Shown here one piece after another: positions 1 through 9,400 of a DNA stretch of 64,000 nt. The DNA is from Bifidobacterium psychraerophilum. Lineage in GTDB: Bacteria; Actinomycetota; Actinomycetes; Actinomycetales; Bifidobacteriaceae. Where the stretch lies: assembly GCF_000741705.1 (NCBI RefSeq), contig NZ_JGZI01000010.1, positions 1 to 64,000 on the forward strand, written 5' to 3'. Position 1 is the stretch's first letter; each line of letters starts with the position of its first letter. The notes under the pieces are model-generated. The model made no database searches, was not told the DNA's origin, and saw only the letters and a program-made list of their open reading frames with translations. The position numbers and the translations under genes were made by a program.

Positions 1-2
1 TG

Positions 3-242
3 GTGCCTACTTGCCTGAATCCTGGAGTCTCAGCACCAGAAGGCAAGTTCGCCATTGCCTACTACTCTGAACTTTCTGTCACAGTGAACTCGACAACAAT
101 TCCCTTGGGCACAATTCTCATGCACTGCCCAATTGCAGAGGTTGATCCTGTGTCAGTAAAACAGCATGACGATCATATTGACTGCTCGATTCACCCGGTG
201 GATAGCGCAGTAATCACAGCCCGCCTCACTCGTCCGGAGTAG
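3..242 (+). CDS. 3' end of an unrecognised gene (partial)
   Basis: The window opens inside or at the very start of a reading frame that runs to a TAG at 240-242 and gives 79 residues. A GTG occurs at position 3, but no ribosome binding site can be assessed, so the true start probably lies outside the window. The peptide has a beta-rich look and no motif, signal peptide or membrane segment that I recognise. It precedes a block of broken mobile-element genes, so it may itself be a remnant. No function is proposed. Confidence 0.35.
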   Translation: MPTCLNPGVSAPEGKFAIAYYSELSVTVNSTTIPLGTILMHCPIAEVDPVSVKQHDDHIDCSIHPVDSAVITARLTRPE

Positions 243-284
243 AAACCAATTGAAGCGAACTGATCGAGAAAAAACCTTTAGCAG

Positions 285-867
285 GGAAAATCATTGTCAG
301 GAGCTGGGATTTGCCGGCTGTGGGTCAGTTCGCCATGCTCTAGGTCGGTGACCCATCGTCTGTGCGCTCCCATGAACGATTCGATTGTCATGGGTTGCGT
401 CTTAGCTCTTGTGAAGGGCTGTATCTTCAGGGGTTGTGATTGGGAGGAGCGTTGCACATCGAGGTCTCCTTGCGTTGCATGGGGCGGAGAGCAGGCCGCG
501 CACGTTCTCGATGACGACTAACTTGGAATGCAGCGCAGCGATGGCCTGGGCCTTGTGAGACCACGGGTCGGAGCGAGCGCCGGGTTTCGGGACCGTCTTC
601 TTGCCAGCCGTGCTCACGTCCTGGCACGGGAAGCCTCCCATGAGGATGTCCACCGGCTTGACCTGGTTCCAGTCGATGGCTGTGATGTCGCCTAGGTTCG
701 GGGCATCCGGCCAGTGGCGGGCGAAAAGCTCGGCTACTGGCCGGGATGATCTCGGAGAGCCAGACGGTCTGGGGATTGAACGCGTGCAAGACGGCGAGGT
801 CGAGGCCGCCGTATCCGCTGAACAGCGACCCAATCCGAAGCCGGGGCGAGTGCGTAGTGTCGTGCAT
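285..867 (-). pseudogene. C5-cytosine DNA methyltransferase, frameshifted and truncated
   Basis: The minus strand starts with ATG at 867 and encodes the SAM-binding motif I of C5-cytosine methyltransferases (LFSGYGGLDLAV). After about 45 codons the homology passes to another frame, which carries the catalytic PCQ motif (GGFPCQDVS) and the ENV motif (VIENVRGLL). Homology is lost near 480. A short stretch at about 290-400 (FMGAHRRWVTDLEHGELT) faintly resembles the region before the final GNGV motif, but GNGV is absent, so an internal deletion is possible and tentative. No single frame joins the motifs, so the enzyme is inactive unless there is a sequencing error. Together with the relaxase remnant next to it, this points to a decayed plasmid or phage-like insertion. 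Calling the family is safe; the extent of the 3' part is not. Confidence 0.7.
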
Positions 868-1162
868 GAGGGTCCCGGTGAGAGCGACACCGACCGCAGC
901 TATTCTTTGGCTGCTGCCGGTCTAGTCACCTGTCAGGTGCACGCCCGCCCACTGTTGCCAGACCGACGATGAGCGCCTGCTGGACGACCAGCGAAGCTCC
1001 GAGATTCACGGCCTTCTCGACTGCTCGTCTAGCCGCCGCCCGCCCCGTCTTTTGAGCTGCTACACGTCTTGCAGAAGAGGTCCGGCCTGAGCTTGACCAC
1101 CCTGCTCTGACCGGCTGAACCGGGTCGCGCGTCCCACCTGTCCTCCATAAGGGAGGTGGGCG
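868..1162. other. Gap with a possible gene remnant
   Basis: No intact gene is seen. On the minus strand at about 955-1060 a short open stretch reads as an alanine/valine-rich helix (RRAVEKAVNLGASLVVQQAL) and then stops. It may be the end of a decayed accessory gene upstream of the methyltransferase. The last 20 bases hold a good ribosome binding site (GGGAGG) for the relaxase fragment that starts at 1163. Confidence 0.3.
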
Positions 1163-1350
1163 ATGACGGTGTCGATGCGTGTGATGAGCGTGGGTGACGG
1201 CTACAAGTACTTGCTTAAGTCGGTGGCCGCCGGCGACGGGGATCGGAGCCTCTCAACGCCGTTGACGCGGTATTACGCGGAGGCCGGCAGTCCGCCCGGT
1301 TTCTGGCTCGGCTCCGGGATCACCGGCTTCGGTATGGGCAACCTGACGGA
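1163..1350 (+). pseudogene. MobF/TrwC-family relaxase, N-terminal fragment
   Basis: Behind a strong ribosome binding site (GGGAGGTGGGCG) an ATG opens a frame whose first 60 residues match the start of actinobacterial MobF/TrwC conjugative relaxases: SMRVMSVGDGYKYLLKSVAA, the DGDRSL motif and the YYAEAGSPPGFWLGSG segment. Homology fades after about residue 60, near 1350. The frame then continues as unrelated sequence to 1570, and neither the histidine triad nor the helicase domain is present. A second, longer relaxase remnant starts at 25304 and shares these N-terminal motifs, but the two differ enough to come from separate elements. This fragment marks a deleted conjugative or mobilisable element. 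Confidence 0.75.
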
Positions 1351-1599
1351 TCACCTGGCCTCGGTTGTCCCGAACCGGCGGCACATCGGTACGCTGCGAG
1401 GTGCCGTAGACGCCGCGCTTCCGCCGTGTCACAAGGGATTTCAGCCTCGGGGCAAGGTTCAAGAAAAGAGTCAAGCAGGACCCCGATTGGGCCAAGTCCA
1501 AACTTTCGACCAAATGAACCATCCTTGGTCCGGCCCGAGTATTGGGTTCGCTGCCTGTTGCACCGTTTAGGTCGCTGCCATCATGGCCCTTCCGGGCTT

Positions 1600-2497
1600 T
1601 CATGCTCGTGAGGGAAACTCCAGAGTCTTGGCGAAGTCGTCGCCGAGAACGTCGATGAGAGTGGTGCGTACCGTGTCAATCTCAGGAGACAAAGGGGTTG
1701 ATCGAGGGTGAGGAGTGTGATTTGTCTGACTGCATTGGGAATGGGTGTGGTCTTGATGCTGGGATCTTGATAGGTCCATAGCGCGAGCTGAGGCAGCAGC
1801 GTGACACCGTAGCCGATACCAACGAGTGTTCGGACTGCGACGTAGTTATCGGAAGTGCAGACGACATGAGGCGTGAATCCTGCTCTCTCAGACGTCGCGA
1901 TGAGGTGGCTGCGGCATCGTTCGCATCCAGCGAGCCATGCCGCGTCAGCAAAGTTGGAGAGATCTCTGGCCGTGAGTGTCGTGTCAGATTTGTACTGACC
2001 CGTTAATCATTTGTCACTAGGCCGGACCAAGAAGAGCAGGTCGTTGCCAAGAACTTCGAGAGTGAGTACTGGGCTGGTGGTTTGAACATGGTAGTTGGAC
2101 GGCAAGGCAAGGTCGACCGTGTTGGCCAGCGGCATGGTTCCTGCTTTCAGCGGTTCTGCCTCATTCGGTTCGGGGATGAACCAGGGAGCGAGAGTTGTGA
2201 TCGCGGAGGAAAGATTGCCATTCGTACGGTGCCGGATTGGAGCGTAGTCGCGCTGAAGAGCTTGGCCTCGGCGCGTTGGAGCAAGGCGAGGATTTCCTCT
2301 GCTCGTTTGGAGAGACGTTGCCTTGTGGCGGTGAGTGCGAGCCCGTGCCCCATACGGCGAAACAGCACGGCTCCGGTCTCCGCCCCATGACTCGCTAGGT
2401 GATGGGAGACGGTTGGCTGACTATAGCGAAGTTCGTCAGTGGCGGCAGTCATCGACGAGAGTGTGTGAAGGAGACGAGCACGTGCAGACATCGACAT
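1600..2497 (-). pseudogene. LysR-family transcriptional regulator, broken
   Basis: The minus strand from ATG 2497 encodes a degraded LysR winged helix (SQPTVSHHLASHGAETGAVL, then LTATRQRLSKRAEEIL). After a frame change near 2150 the effector-binding domain continues in other frames. These include an in-frame stop near 2005, a stretch reading TSDNYVAVRTLVGIGYGVTL near 1770-1860, and an end reading LIDVLGDDFAKTLEFPSRA followed by a stop at 1600. At least two frameshifts and one stop break the gene. It lies back to back with a broken threonine dehydratase, the usual arrangement of a LysR regulator with its target. The order of the pieces and the domain match make the family call firm; the effector is unknown. 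Confidence 0.75.
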
Positions 2498-2572
2498 CGA
2501 TCACAGGTTCACCGTATCAGAAGACAGATACGGTCTATGAATAATCAATATAAACGATTTGGCGTATAGGTT

Positions 2573-3570
2573 ATGACTCTGGTTGACATGAGTGCATGCA
2601 GAAGACAGGTACTCAGAATGATCCCCTTGGTACGGCGGATGTTTTCTCTCTTCATTCGATTCCGTGCTTTGTGGGTGTACTCGCGACGAAGAAAGTCATT
2701 TATGGTGTGCTCCTGCAGACGTGGGCTTGGTCCTGTCCGGTGCTTGATTCACAAGTAGGTTCGCAGGTCGTTGTCAAGCATGAGAACGTCCAGCCGATCG
2801 GAGCATTCAAGGTTACGTGGCGGGCTCGCGCTTATGTCGCCACTTACTAGCGAAGAGAGGGAGCATGACATCGTGGACGGTATCCACAGGAAATCATGCT
2901 CATTCCGTCGCATATGCAGCGCCTGCCGCTGGGGCTGCATCTACCATTTGTCATGCCAACGTCTGCACCGTCGAACAAGGTAGCTGCGGTCCAAGCGCTT
3001 GGTGCCGCGTGGTCCTTTCCGGCGAAAAAATGCCAGAGGCTGTAGATCGTGCAGTTACACTTGCTCGCGAACAGGCAATGGTGTTCGTCAGTCCTGGGGT
3101 GAGCCGGCGATCATTCACAGGCACGGCACAGTCTATTCGGAGTTACTCCTGCAGCACCCCGATATCGAGACATTGTACGTGCCTATCGGGTCTGGCTCGG
3201 GTACCATCCTCGTTCAGAACGTGATCTCTCCGGGGGTGCGGATCGTCGGCGTACAGTCCGCGGGTGCCTCCGGCTGCGTACCGACCTTGGCATTCTGGAG
3301 CGATCGAGACAGCCGGAATCAACACCTTTGCCTCTGGCCTTTCCACTGGAGAGGGGTTCGAGACCCCCACGGGCCATCCCGCAGGGTGGTCTCAACGATT
3401 TTCTACTCTCACGACTTCAACTTAATGAAGCGATGCGCGCACTCGCTTGTCATACTCATATGCTCGTCGAAGGAGTGGGAGCAGCGGGACTCTCTGGGAT
3501 ATTTGCCGATTTTCACACATCCACTGTTGTCGGTTTCGCATGCATTGGTGGGAACGCCGACACAAAGTAA
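2573..3570 (+). pseudogene. Threonine/serine dehydratase (PLP fold type II), broken
   Basis: Pieces of one PLP-dependent dehydratase run in order on the plus strand but in changing frames. They are: the PLP-lysine region (VVKHENVQPIGAFKV), the STGNHAHSVAYAAPAAGAAS segment, VVLSGEKMPEAVDRAV, the loop YVPIGSGSG, a conserved hydrophobic-polar stretch (AMRALACHTHMLVEGVGAAG), and a terminal IGGNADTK. This order is that of IlvA/SDS-type threonine dehydratases. Four or more frameshifts are needed to join them, so no active enzyme is made. The gene is transcribed away from the LysR remnant, suggesting a former regulator-target pair for threonine or hydroxy-amino-acid breakdown. Confidence 0.75.
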
Positions 3571-4431
3571 ATCCGGGTGCTCATGACAGAAACCACCCCG
3601 CTCTCCGCCGAAAATGATGAGAACAAAATTGGCTGGTAACACACCCATAGCAACGCATCGATCTCGCGGTCTATGAACAACAAATGAGTCATTATGGTGG
3701 CGGTCAGATTGACGTTCTTGAAACGATCACACACGTGCAGATCGTCACTTACACACCACGACCTCTCGGGATGCTCGGTATCGGGGCAGGCACTCGATAC
3801 TAGGTGCTCGGCTGCATCTTCGTGCCCAGCTCATCAATGTTACCCTGTCTCTGCGCGGGGTCGATCTGCTGATCGCAAACCTCATTGTCGAATACGTCGG
3901 AATCGGCTAATTCGCGGCACTACTGACCTGGAACGGACCAGCATTGGTGTTCTCTCCTGCGTCACGATCAGCTCCGGCACGACTGCCGAATTCGTTACCC
4001 CAAGTCCCTATGTACCAGTCTTCGATGCACTCGAGAACGTCGCGAGCGTCATCGACGACTTTTTGCTCGCACGACGATTCCAAGATCTGGGGATGATACA
4101 AATCCACCACTCTACGCAAGGCACCCCGGGCGGAAAGACTCTCATCCGACAAGATTTCTCGTTCTCGCGATCCTCCAGACGCGTCAGAAGATGATTCCCG
4201 TCGAACGCTGTTTCAACAGGCACAGGGAGTAGTACGGCATCCCGATGCGCTCAGACAAGACCACATGCAACTATCTCGCAGCCATCTGCCGTGCCGCAGC
4301 ACTCCAACAGTTGTGGGTTTTCTAAATCTGCATTTTCATAATTCATGAGGAAGATGTATGCCAAATGCATAGCCGCTTGCACCGTTGGGATATGCCGATA
4401 CGAAAAGTCCTCCGAAGCGGGGCCCTGCCGA
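3571..4431. other. Decayed, unassigned sequence
   Basis: An open frame covers 3694-4194, but its protein has no recognisable domain, and the neighbouring frames show equally gene-like short stretches (for example ETITHVQIVTYTPRPLGMLG near 3720-3780). This pattern suggests a further frameshifted gene downstream of the dehydratase, which I cannot identify. From 4200 to 4431 I see nothing but the tail of the three-gene cluster on the minus strand. Confidence 0.3.
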
Positions 4432-4632
4432 TCACTTGAACAGGTCCCAGAAGCTGAAGCTGGTTTTCCTGTAGACCTTGTTGTATGCGGCCTTGCGCGG
4501 GTTCTTGACCCATCCCGCGCCTTTCTTCCCATATCCGGGGATGATGGCCTTCTTCACCTGGCGTTTCCACTTCGATGTGGTGCGCGCCTTCAACGAGCGT
4601 TTCAGACTCGGCGTCCGCATACCGAACTTCAT
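4432..4632 (-). CDS. Small highly basic protein of unknown function
   Basis: This gene encodes a 66-residue, strongly basic protein that begins MKFGMRTPSLKRSLKARTT and ends in an aromatic tail (KTSFSFWDLFK). The ATG at 4632 was chosen because AAGGAAG sits about ten bases upstream; a longer frame to 4725 lacks this. From memory, proteins with this start (MKFGMRTPSLKKS-like) and the KAAYNKVY / TSFSFWDL tail are common in phages and accessory regions of Gram-positive bacteria, without assigned function. The charge suggests nucleic-acid binding, which is inference only. It is the last of three minus-strand genes, about 30 bases after the zinc-ribbon gene, so the three are probably one transcript. 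Confidence 0.7.
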   Translation of the reverse strand: MKFGMRTPSLKRSLKARTTSKWKRQVKKAIIPGYGKKGAGWVKNPRKAAYNKVYRKTSFSFWDLFK

Positions 4633-4664
4633 AATTACTCGCTTCCTTGAATCAGGGTGATTGA

Positions 4665-4871
4665 CTAGGCGATGATTGTCGATCCGTGGGGAAGTTTGTC
4701 GAATGTCTTGCCGCATTTCCTGCATACGAATTGCGTCCTCGTCTTGCCGAGACCGGCTCCGCCTGCTACTGCTCCGAGTGGACCAAGGACCAGTCCGCCC
4801 ACTATGCCTTTGGTGAGTGAGAGCTTCTTTTTCTGTCCGGCTACGATGACCTCGTTGTGGTTACAGAACAT
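4665..4871 (-). CDS. Small zinc-ribbon protein with a glycine-rich hydrophobic segment
   Basis: The gene gives 68 residues from ATG 4871, preceded by GGAAGG. The first CxxH-like pair (CNHNE) lies at residues 3-7. A glycine-rich hydrophobic stretch follows at about 20-43 (GIVGGLVLGPLGAVAGGAGL). A classical CxxC knuckle (FVCRKCGKTF) is at about 49-58. This combination resembles small bacterial proteins with a zinc knuckle and a possible membrane-active glycine zipper. It lies between a membrane-anchored HIRAN-like protein and a small basic protein on the same strand. The function is unknown. The knuckle is visible in sequence; a role in nucleic-acid or membrane contact is inference. Confidence 0.65.
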   Translation of the reverse strand: MFCNHNEVIVAGQKKKLSLTKGIVGGLVLGPLGAVAGGAGLGKTRTQFVCRKCGKTFDKLPHGSTIIA

Positions 4872-4959
4872 GGTCGACCTTCCAACTGGATGATGCTATC
4901 TGAATGATAACGCCGCAAAGATTAGGCGTATTGCCTGTGGTCGAGCAAGAATATGCTCG

Positions 4960-5805
4960 TCAGTTCCGGGAGGGGAGCATTAACTCAAGTTCGAGTTTTC
5001 TCCCACCCTGCTTGATATGCGCGACACAAGCGCAGGGGAGCCTTCTCTTGATGTAAATGAAGTATCTTTCGGATTGCATGGCTGAGATATAGCCGATCAG
5101 ATTATCGTCAACTCTTGCCCAGATGGTGGGAGCATCTTTGTACTTTCCCTTTGGTATTGTTCCTGTTTCCAACGTTGCCCATACCCATGATTCTTCGCCA
5201 TACTTAGTGAGAATATCTTGAGCATTTTCCTCGCCGCCCACAGCTATGAGCCAGTCCGCATCGAGAATTTCGACATTTGGATAAGCGTTTTTGGTTGGTG
5301 GGATCGATGGATTCGCTTTGAGTACCACCAGGTAGTTTCCGTCGTTTTTCAGGTATATTGCTGCTTTGGCTAGTGCAAACTGTGATCGGGACTCAAGTGG
5401 CTGGAGTAGTTGCTGCCATTCGTAGGTGTTTTCTGACGGTATATATCCAACAATGAGGCCATTGATGATTACTACAACCGCGTCACTGTCGTGAGTGTTG
5501 TTGGGTTGCCTACGTATTTCGGCATCCAATTCGAGTGTTTGATCCCACTGGCCGACTGGCATAACTTCGCGGAGCCGATCGCCGATGGCTGTGATAATTT
5601 CTCTTTGATGGTAATAAGGCCCTGCAACCGTTACCCTACCTGTAGGGAGCAACCTGTAGGGGATTCCCCCGCGCTGGATAATGGCGTTTTGAGCTTCGCG
5701 TGCTGGTGAGTGCTTTGCTGTTGCTTTTTGTTGATTGGTCTGCGTCTTTGACAGCGCGAGGCCGACAACAATCAGGACGACAACCACGATAATGACGAAT
5801 CCCAT
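4960..5805 (-). CDS. Membrane-anchored HIRAN-like protein
   Basis: This is a 281-residue protein from ATG 5805, with a weak purine-rich site (GGGAAAAG) upstream. Residues 3-19 form a single N-terminal membrane anchor. The middle, about residues 95-130, reads LDAEIRRQPNNTHDSDAVVV followed by INGLIVGYIPSE. This is the pattern of HIRAN and HIRAN-like domains (basic, NPxDxxAV, then GYIP), which bind DNA ends in SWI2/SNF2 proteins and occur alone in many actinobacteria. A second copy of the GYI pattern (VDDNLIGYISAMQ) lies near residue 240, so the domain may be duplicated. It is the first gene of a three-gene minus-strand cluster. The anchor and the motif are seen in sequence; any DNA-binding or stress role is inference. 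Confidence 0.6.
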   Translation of the reverse strand: MGFVIIVVVVLIVVGLALSKTQTNQQKATAKHSPAREAQNAIIQRGGIPYRLLPTGRVTVAGPYYHQREIITAIGDRLREVMPVGQWDQTLELDAEIRRQPNNTHDSDAVVVIINGLIVGYIPSENTYEWQQLLQPLESRSQFALAKAAIYLKNDGNYLVVLKANPSIPPTKNAYPNVEILDADWLIAVGGEENAQDILTKYGEESWVWATLETGTIPKGKYKDAPTIWARVDDNLIGYISAMQSERYFIYIKRRLPCACVAHIKQGGRKLELELMLPSRN

Positions 5806-6404
5806 GCTTTTCCCGTCTTATTCTCTCTTTTGTCAATAGAAGCATAAGTCAGGAAAAAGAATTCAAGTGGCACAGAGCCTACGTAAAGTTTTCCTACGCG
5901 ATCATGTTGTTTCAATCAATCGAACATATGTTTGAATAGGAGCATAGAGAACGAGTGAAGGTGGAGAGCCGTGTGATGGCTCGATATGACGACAGAGTCT
6001 ATTCCAAAGTGGCTTAAAGCTTCTCGTGCTGTCGCTCGTGAGATTAAAAAGCCCGGTCTTCTTTGCACGGGACAAATCGAATGTCTGGCAGTATATATCG
6101 AATAATTTTGGGCTGTCCCCGCATGGTGCCAGATCGGGCGGGGCTCTGCCGTGTTGGGTAGTGCATAGCCATGCACGGACACGGCGCTCTGTGGGGGGGG
6201 ATACCACCTGTCTAAAGGAAACGGACTCTCAATATACCCATGTAGCTCAAATTTACTCTTGGTGTGTATAATTACTGCATGTCAAGAGTATGCGCCGCAT
6301 CTGGTCGTGGCGTTCGAGGAGTTTCGTTCCTCGCGATGGTCTCTGATGACGGCCCTGTGCAAGTCGGGCTGTGATCGGTCCGTCGCGGGGAGGGGGGTGA
6401 GTAT
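5806..6404. other. Intergenic region with poly-G tracts and a promoter-like box
   Basis: No gene is supported here. The region carries a run of eight G at 6193-6200, a consensus TATAAT at 6267-6272, and a second G-rich run (GGGGAGGGGGG) at about 6388-6398 that doubles as the ribosome binding site of the large surface-protein gene at 6405. The rest shows no feature I can name. Confidence 0.5.
6267..6272 (+). promoter_or_regulatory. Candidate -10 box for the large surface-protein gene
   Basis: A perfect TATAAT lies about 130 bases before the ATG at 6405, with TGTG directly before it. No good TTGACA-like box is seen 16-18 bases upstream, so the call rests on the -10 element alone. The poly-G run at 6193-6200 ends 66 bases upstream of it. 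Confidence 0.4.
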
Positions 6405-9400
6405 ATGGTGTCACGGTCGGAGAATCGGTCACGTCGGAGGAACCGTCGCTCGCCGCATGCGCGGCATACCCCTCATACCGTCGGTGATGCCCACGGTCAC
6501 GGCTCTGCGCGCACCTTCGTGCTGCGTACCGCATGGCGGCAGCTGATCGCCGTAGTCGCACTGATGCTGGCCTTATGCGCCGCAGGCTGGGTACTGGCTT
6601 CCACACAAGAGCATGCGAAGGCGGCGACGGGTGATTCGGTGACCCTGCAATACGGTCCCGATGGATATTTCAGCACCCTGGTGGAAGGTGCACTGCCAGT
6701 GGTGGAGAAGGATGACGAGACGCCGAGTGTGCGTGGAGACGGATGGGCGAATACGCGGCGGATCATGTTCGGCAAACAGGGGAATACCGGTACCTACGGT
6801 GGTGCCACGGTGTCCGGCGGGTACAAGACTCTGGCGGTGGGTGCAGTGCCGAGCGAGTCCGGTAGGTCATATAACAATGCTACGGTTCCTACAAATAATT
6901 CTTCGGCGTCATCTACGACTTCGGTCGTTTCGAATGAGGCCTTGCTGTGGGCCGATAATGTGGTGACTGCTCGTTTCGCGTTTGATACGAGTAACCCGCA
7001 TAGGCATTCCTTTGACAGTGCGACGGCTTCCTACAAGTCGAATCTGGCTTTGGTCTCCGATGCGGTGGGTTCATCGAATTATTCCACCTTTGAGCTATCC
7101 CTATTGCGTGCTGCGCAAGTTGAGGGTGTGTGCGCGGCTGCTCAATCTGTTGCGTGCATTGCTACTATGGAGCCGGCATCACCTCCATTTGCTCCGTCAA
7201 GAAACTCGTACAAAGTGTTCCCATTATCCGTAGGTGACACGAACAAATATCTCAATCACACCTATGGCGGGGGATATAACTCTAATCTTGCCTGTCCATC
7301 GACCTCTTGCGCCAATAGTGCTTCGGGTACTTGGTTGCGTTCTCCACGCTGGGATTATCAGTCCTGTGTGTACTCGTCAGCAGGTACTGGCACGGTTGGC
7401 TTTGGCGAATCGGACTATTCCACCGTTCACGGGTTGCGGCCTGCTTTTCGTCTGAGTCTGAGTAATCTGCTGCTTTCGGCGCTCAGCAGCGATCAAAGTC
7501 AGAATGCGTCGGGTGATTTGCGTCTGACTGTTGTGGACCCTGGTGGTCAGCTCTATACCTGGTCATCGTCGGTTTCCGGTGCCGCAGGTTCACGGGTATT
7601 GAATCTCTCGGGTACTTCGAGTCTGGGTGCCGATATGGGGTGGAAGATCGTCGATCCCGATACGGATATGGTGTTGGGTTCGGGGCGGACAAGCGCGGGT
7701 GGCAATATGGCCTTGCCTGAGGCATCCATGCCTGACGCTGCCAAGGATTACGACCTGTATGTGTGGGGTCAGCAGGATGGCGATGCCGTTGCCGGGTTGA
7801 CGAACAGGGCGACGGTGCCGGTGAAGACCACGATCAAGGGTTTCGGATACAGCATTGAATATGAGCTGAATGGTGGCACGAACCACCCCTCGAATCCCCC
7901 AAGCTATGACGATGATGATCTGCCGTTGACCTTGTTGCCACCGACGTTTGCGGGCCATGTGTTTGTCGGTTGGTATTCGGATGCGGGGTTCACGACTGCG
8001 GTGACCGGGATTCCCACCGGTTCGGTGGGGGCGAAGAAGTTCTATGCACGCTGGTTGCAGGCGCCGAATATTTCGAATGGATCCTTTGAGTACCGGATCA
8101 ATGTGACGGATCCGGCCGCGAATGTGATCGTGCCCGCAACTGGGCGCAGCACGGTGAGCAACGCCACCTTTGGTGCAGCCTATTCGTGGTTCATCGAGGT
8201 CTCCGATGACGACGGGGCGACGTGGACGCAGGTGCAGTGCTCCGCCGTGACGCAGACACCGGGTGGAGGGGGTTGCGGGGCCGGTGCTCTGGCCGATGCC
8301 TTCACCGGAACATCCGCGGATGATGCGGCGCGTGGCCCGGTGCTGGGCACCATGACCACGGGGTCTCATTGGGTGAGACTGATTCCTGTGACCGCGACGG
8401 AGGGTTGGCTGCGGGCCTTCGCAACCGGGCGTTCGGGAACGGCTGTGCATCAGAGCGCCACGATGATCACCGAAGTGGGCGATATCCCCTTCGCCGGATT
8501 GGACGGCACACCCGGCGTGGCCAGCACCACCGGTGATGTGGTGGGGTATCGCATGTTCTACGGGACGACGCATCTGGTGAAGGTGGGCAAGGTGCTCGCC
8601 TCGGATGATGCCGCATGGGGCGCGGTGAACACGGTGGGTGCGGACTTCTTCCGCGAGGCCTTCCAAGGCGCCGCGAAGCTGACCGATATCGGTGCCGCAT
8701 CCTTCAGCATCGACGGCATCACCACTGTGGGCGACTACTTCCTGGCAGCGGTCTTCCGTGGGGCCGCCTCCCTGGAGGACCTGCCGGCGGGATCCTTTGC
8801 CCCGTCCTCGGCATTCATCGTGACGACCGCCACCAATTACATGGCCCAGTCCTTCTACGATGCCTCCCTCCTGGCGTCACTGCCGGCGAACTCCTTCGAC
8901 ATGCAGCACGTCACCGGCAATGTGGGGAACGATTTCATGGCGGGCACCTTTGCGGGCGGCAGTGCGGGCACGGCACCGAAACTGCTCAGGGCTGATGTGG
9001 CGCGGGTTGCAGCCTCATGGAAGCTGAACCAGACGAATCTGAACAAGAGCAACGTCTTCGCCGACACCTTCCGGAATGTGGAGACGGCACAAGGCAGCCT
9101 GGAGGAGTCCGAAGCCGCGCAGATCGCGCTGAACCCGAACTCGGCCAGGAACACCTTCGCGGGCACCCGCCTATGCACCTCATCGGTGAATTTCGTGAAC
9201 TGGGGTTTCCCGAATGTGTGCTCCTTCACCTCCTTCGATTTCAAGATCGCCGTGAGCGCCCAGGATGAGTCAAGCAACAAACACGTCATCGTGCCCACTG
9301 CGAGCGTCTCCATTGGAACTCCGTACAAGTGGCGTATATCCGTGTCTTCGGATGATGGGGCGACATGGAGTGTGCAGGATTGCACCGCGAAAGCCATCGC

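Noticed and set aside
3694-4194. 166-codon open frame as a real gene
   Set aside because: No domain, no ribosome binding site and competing gene-like stretches in other frames; kept only as decayed sequence.
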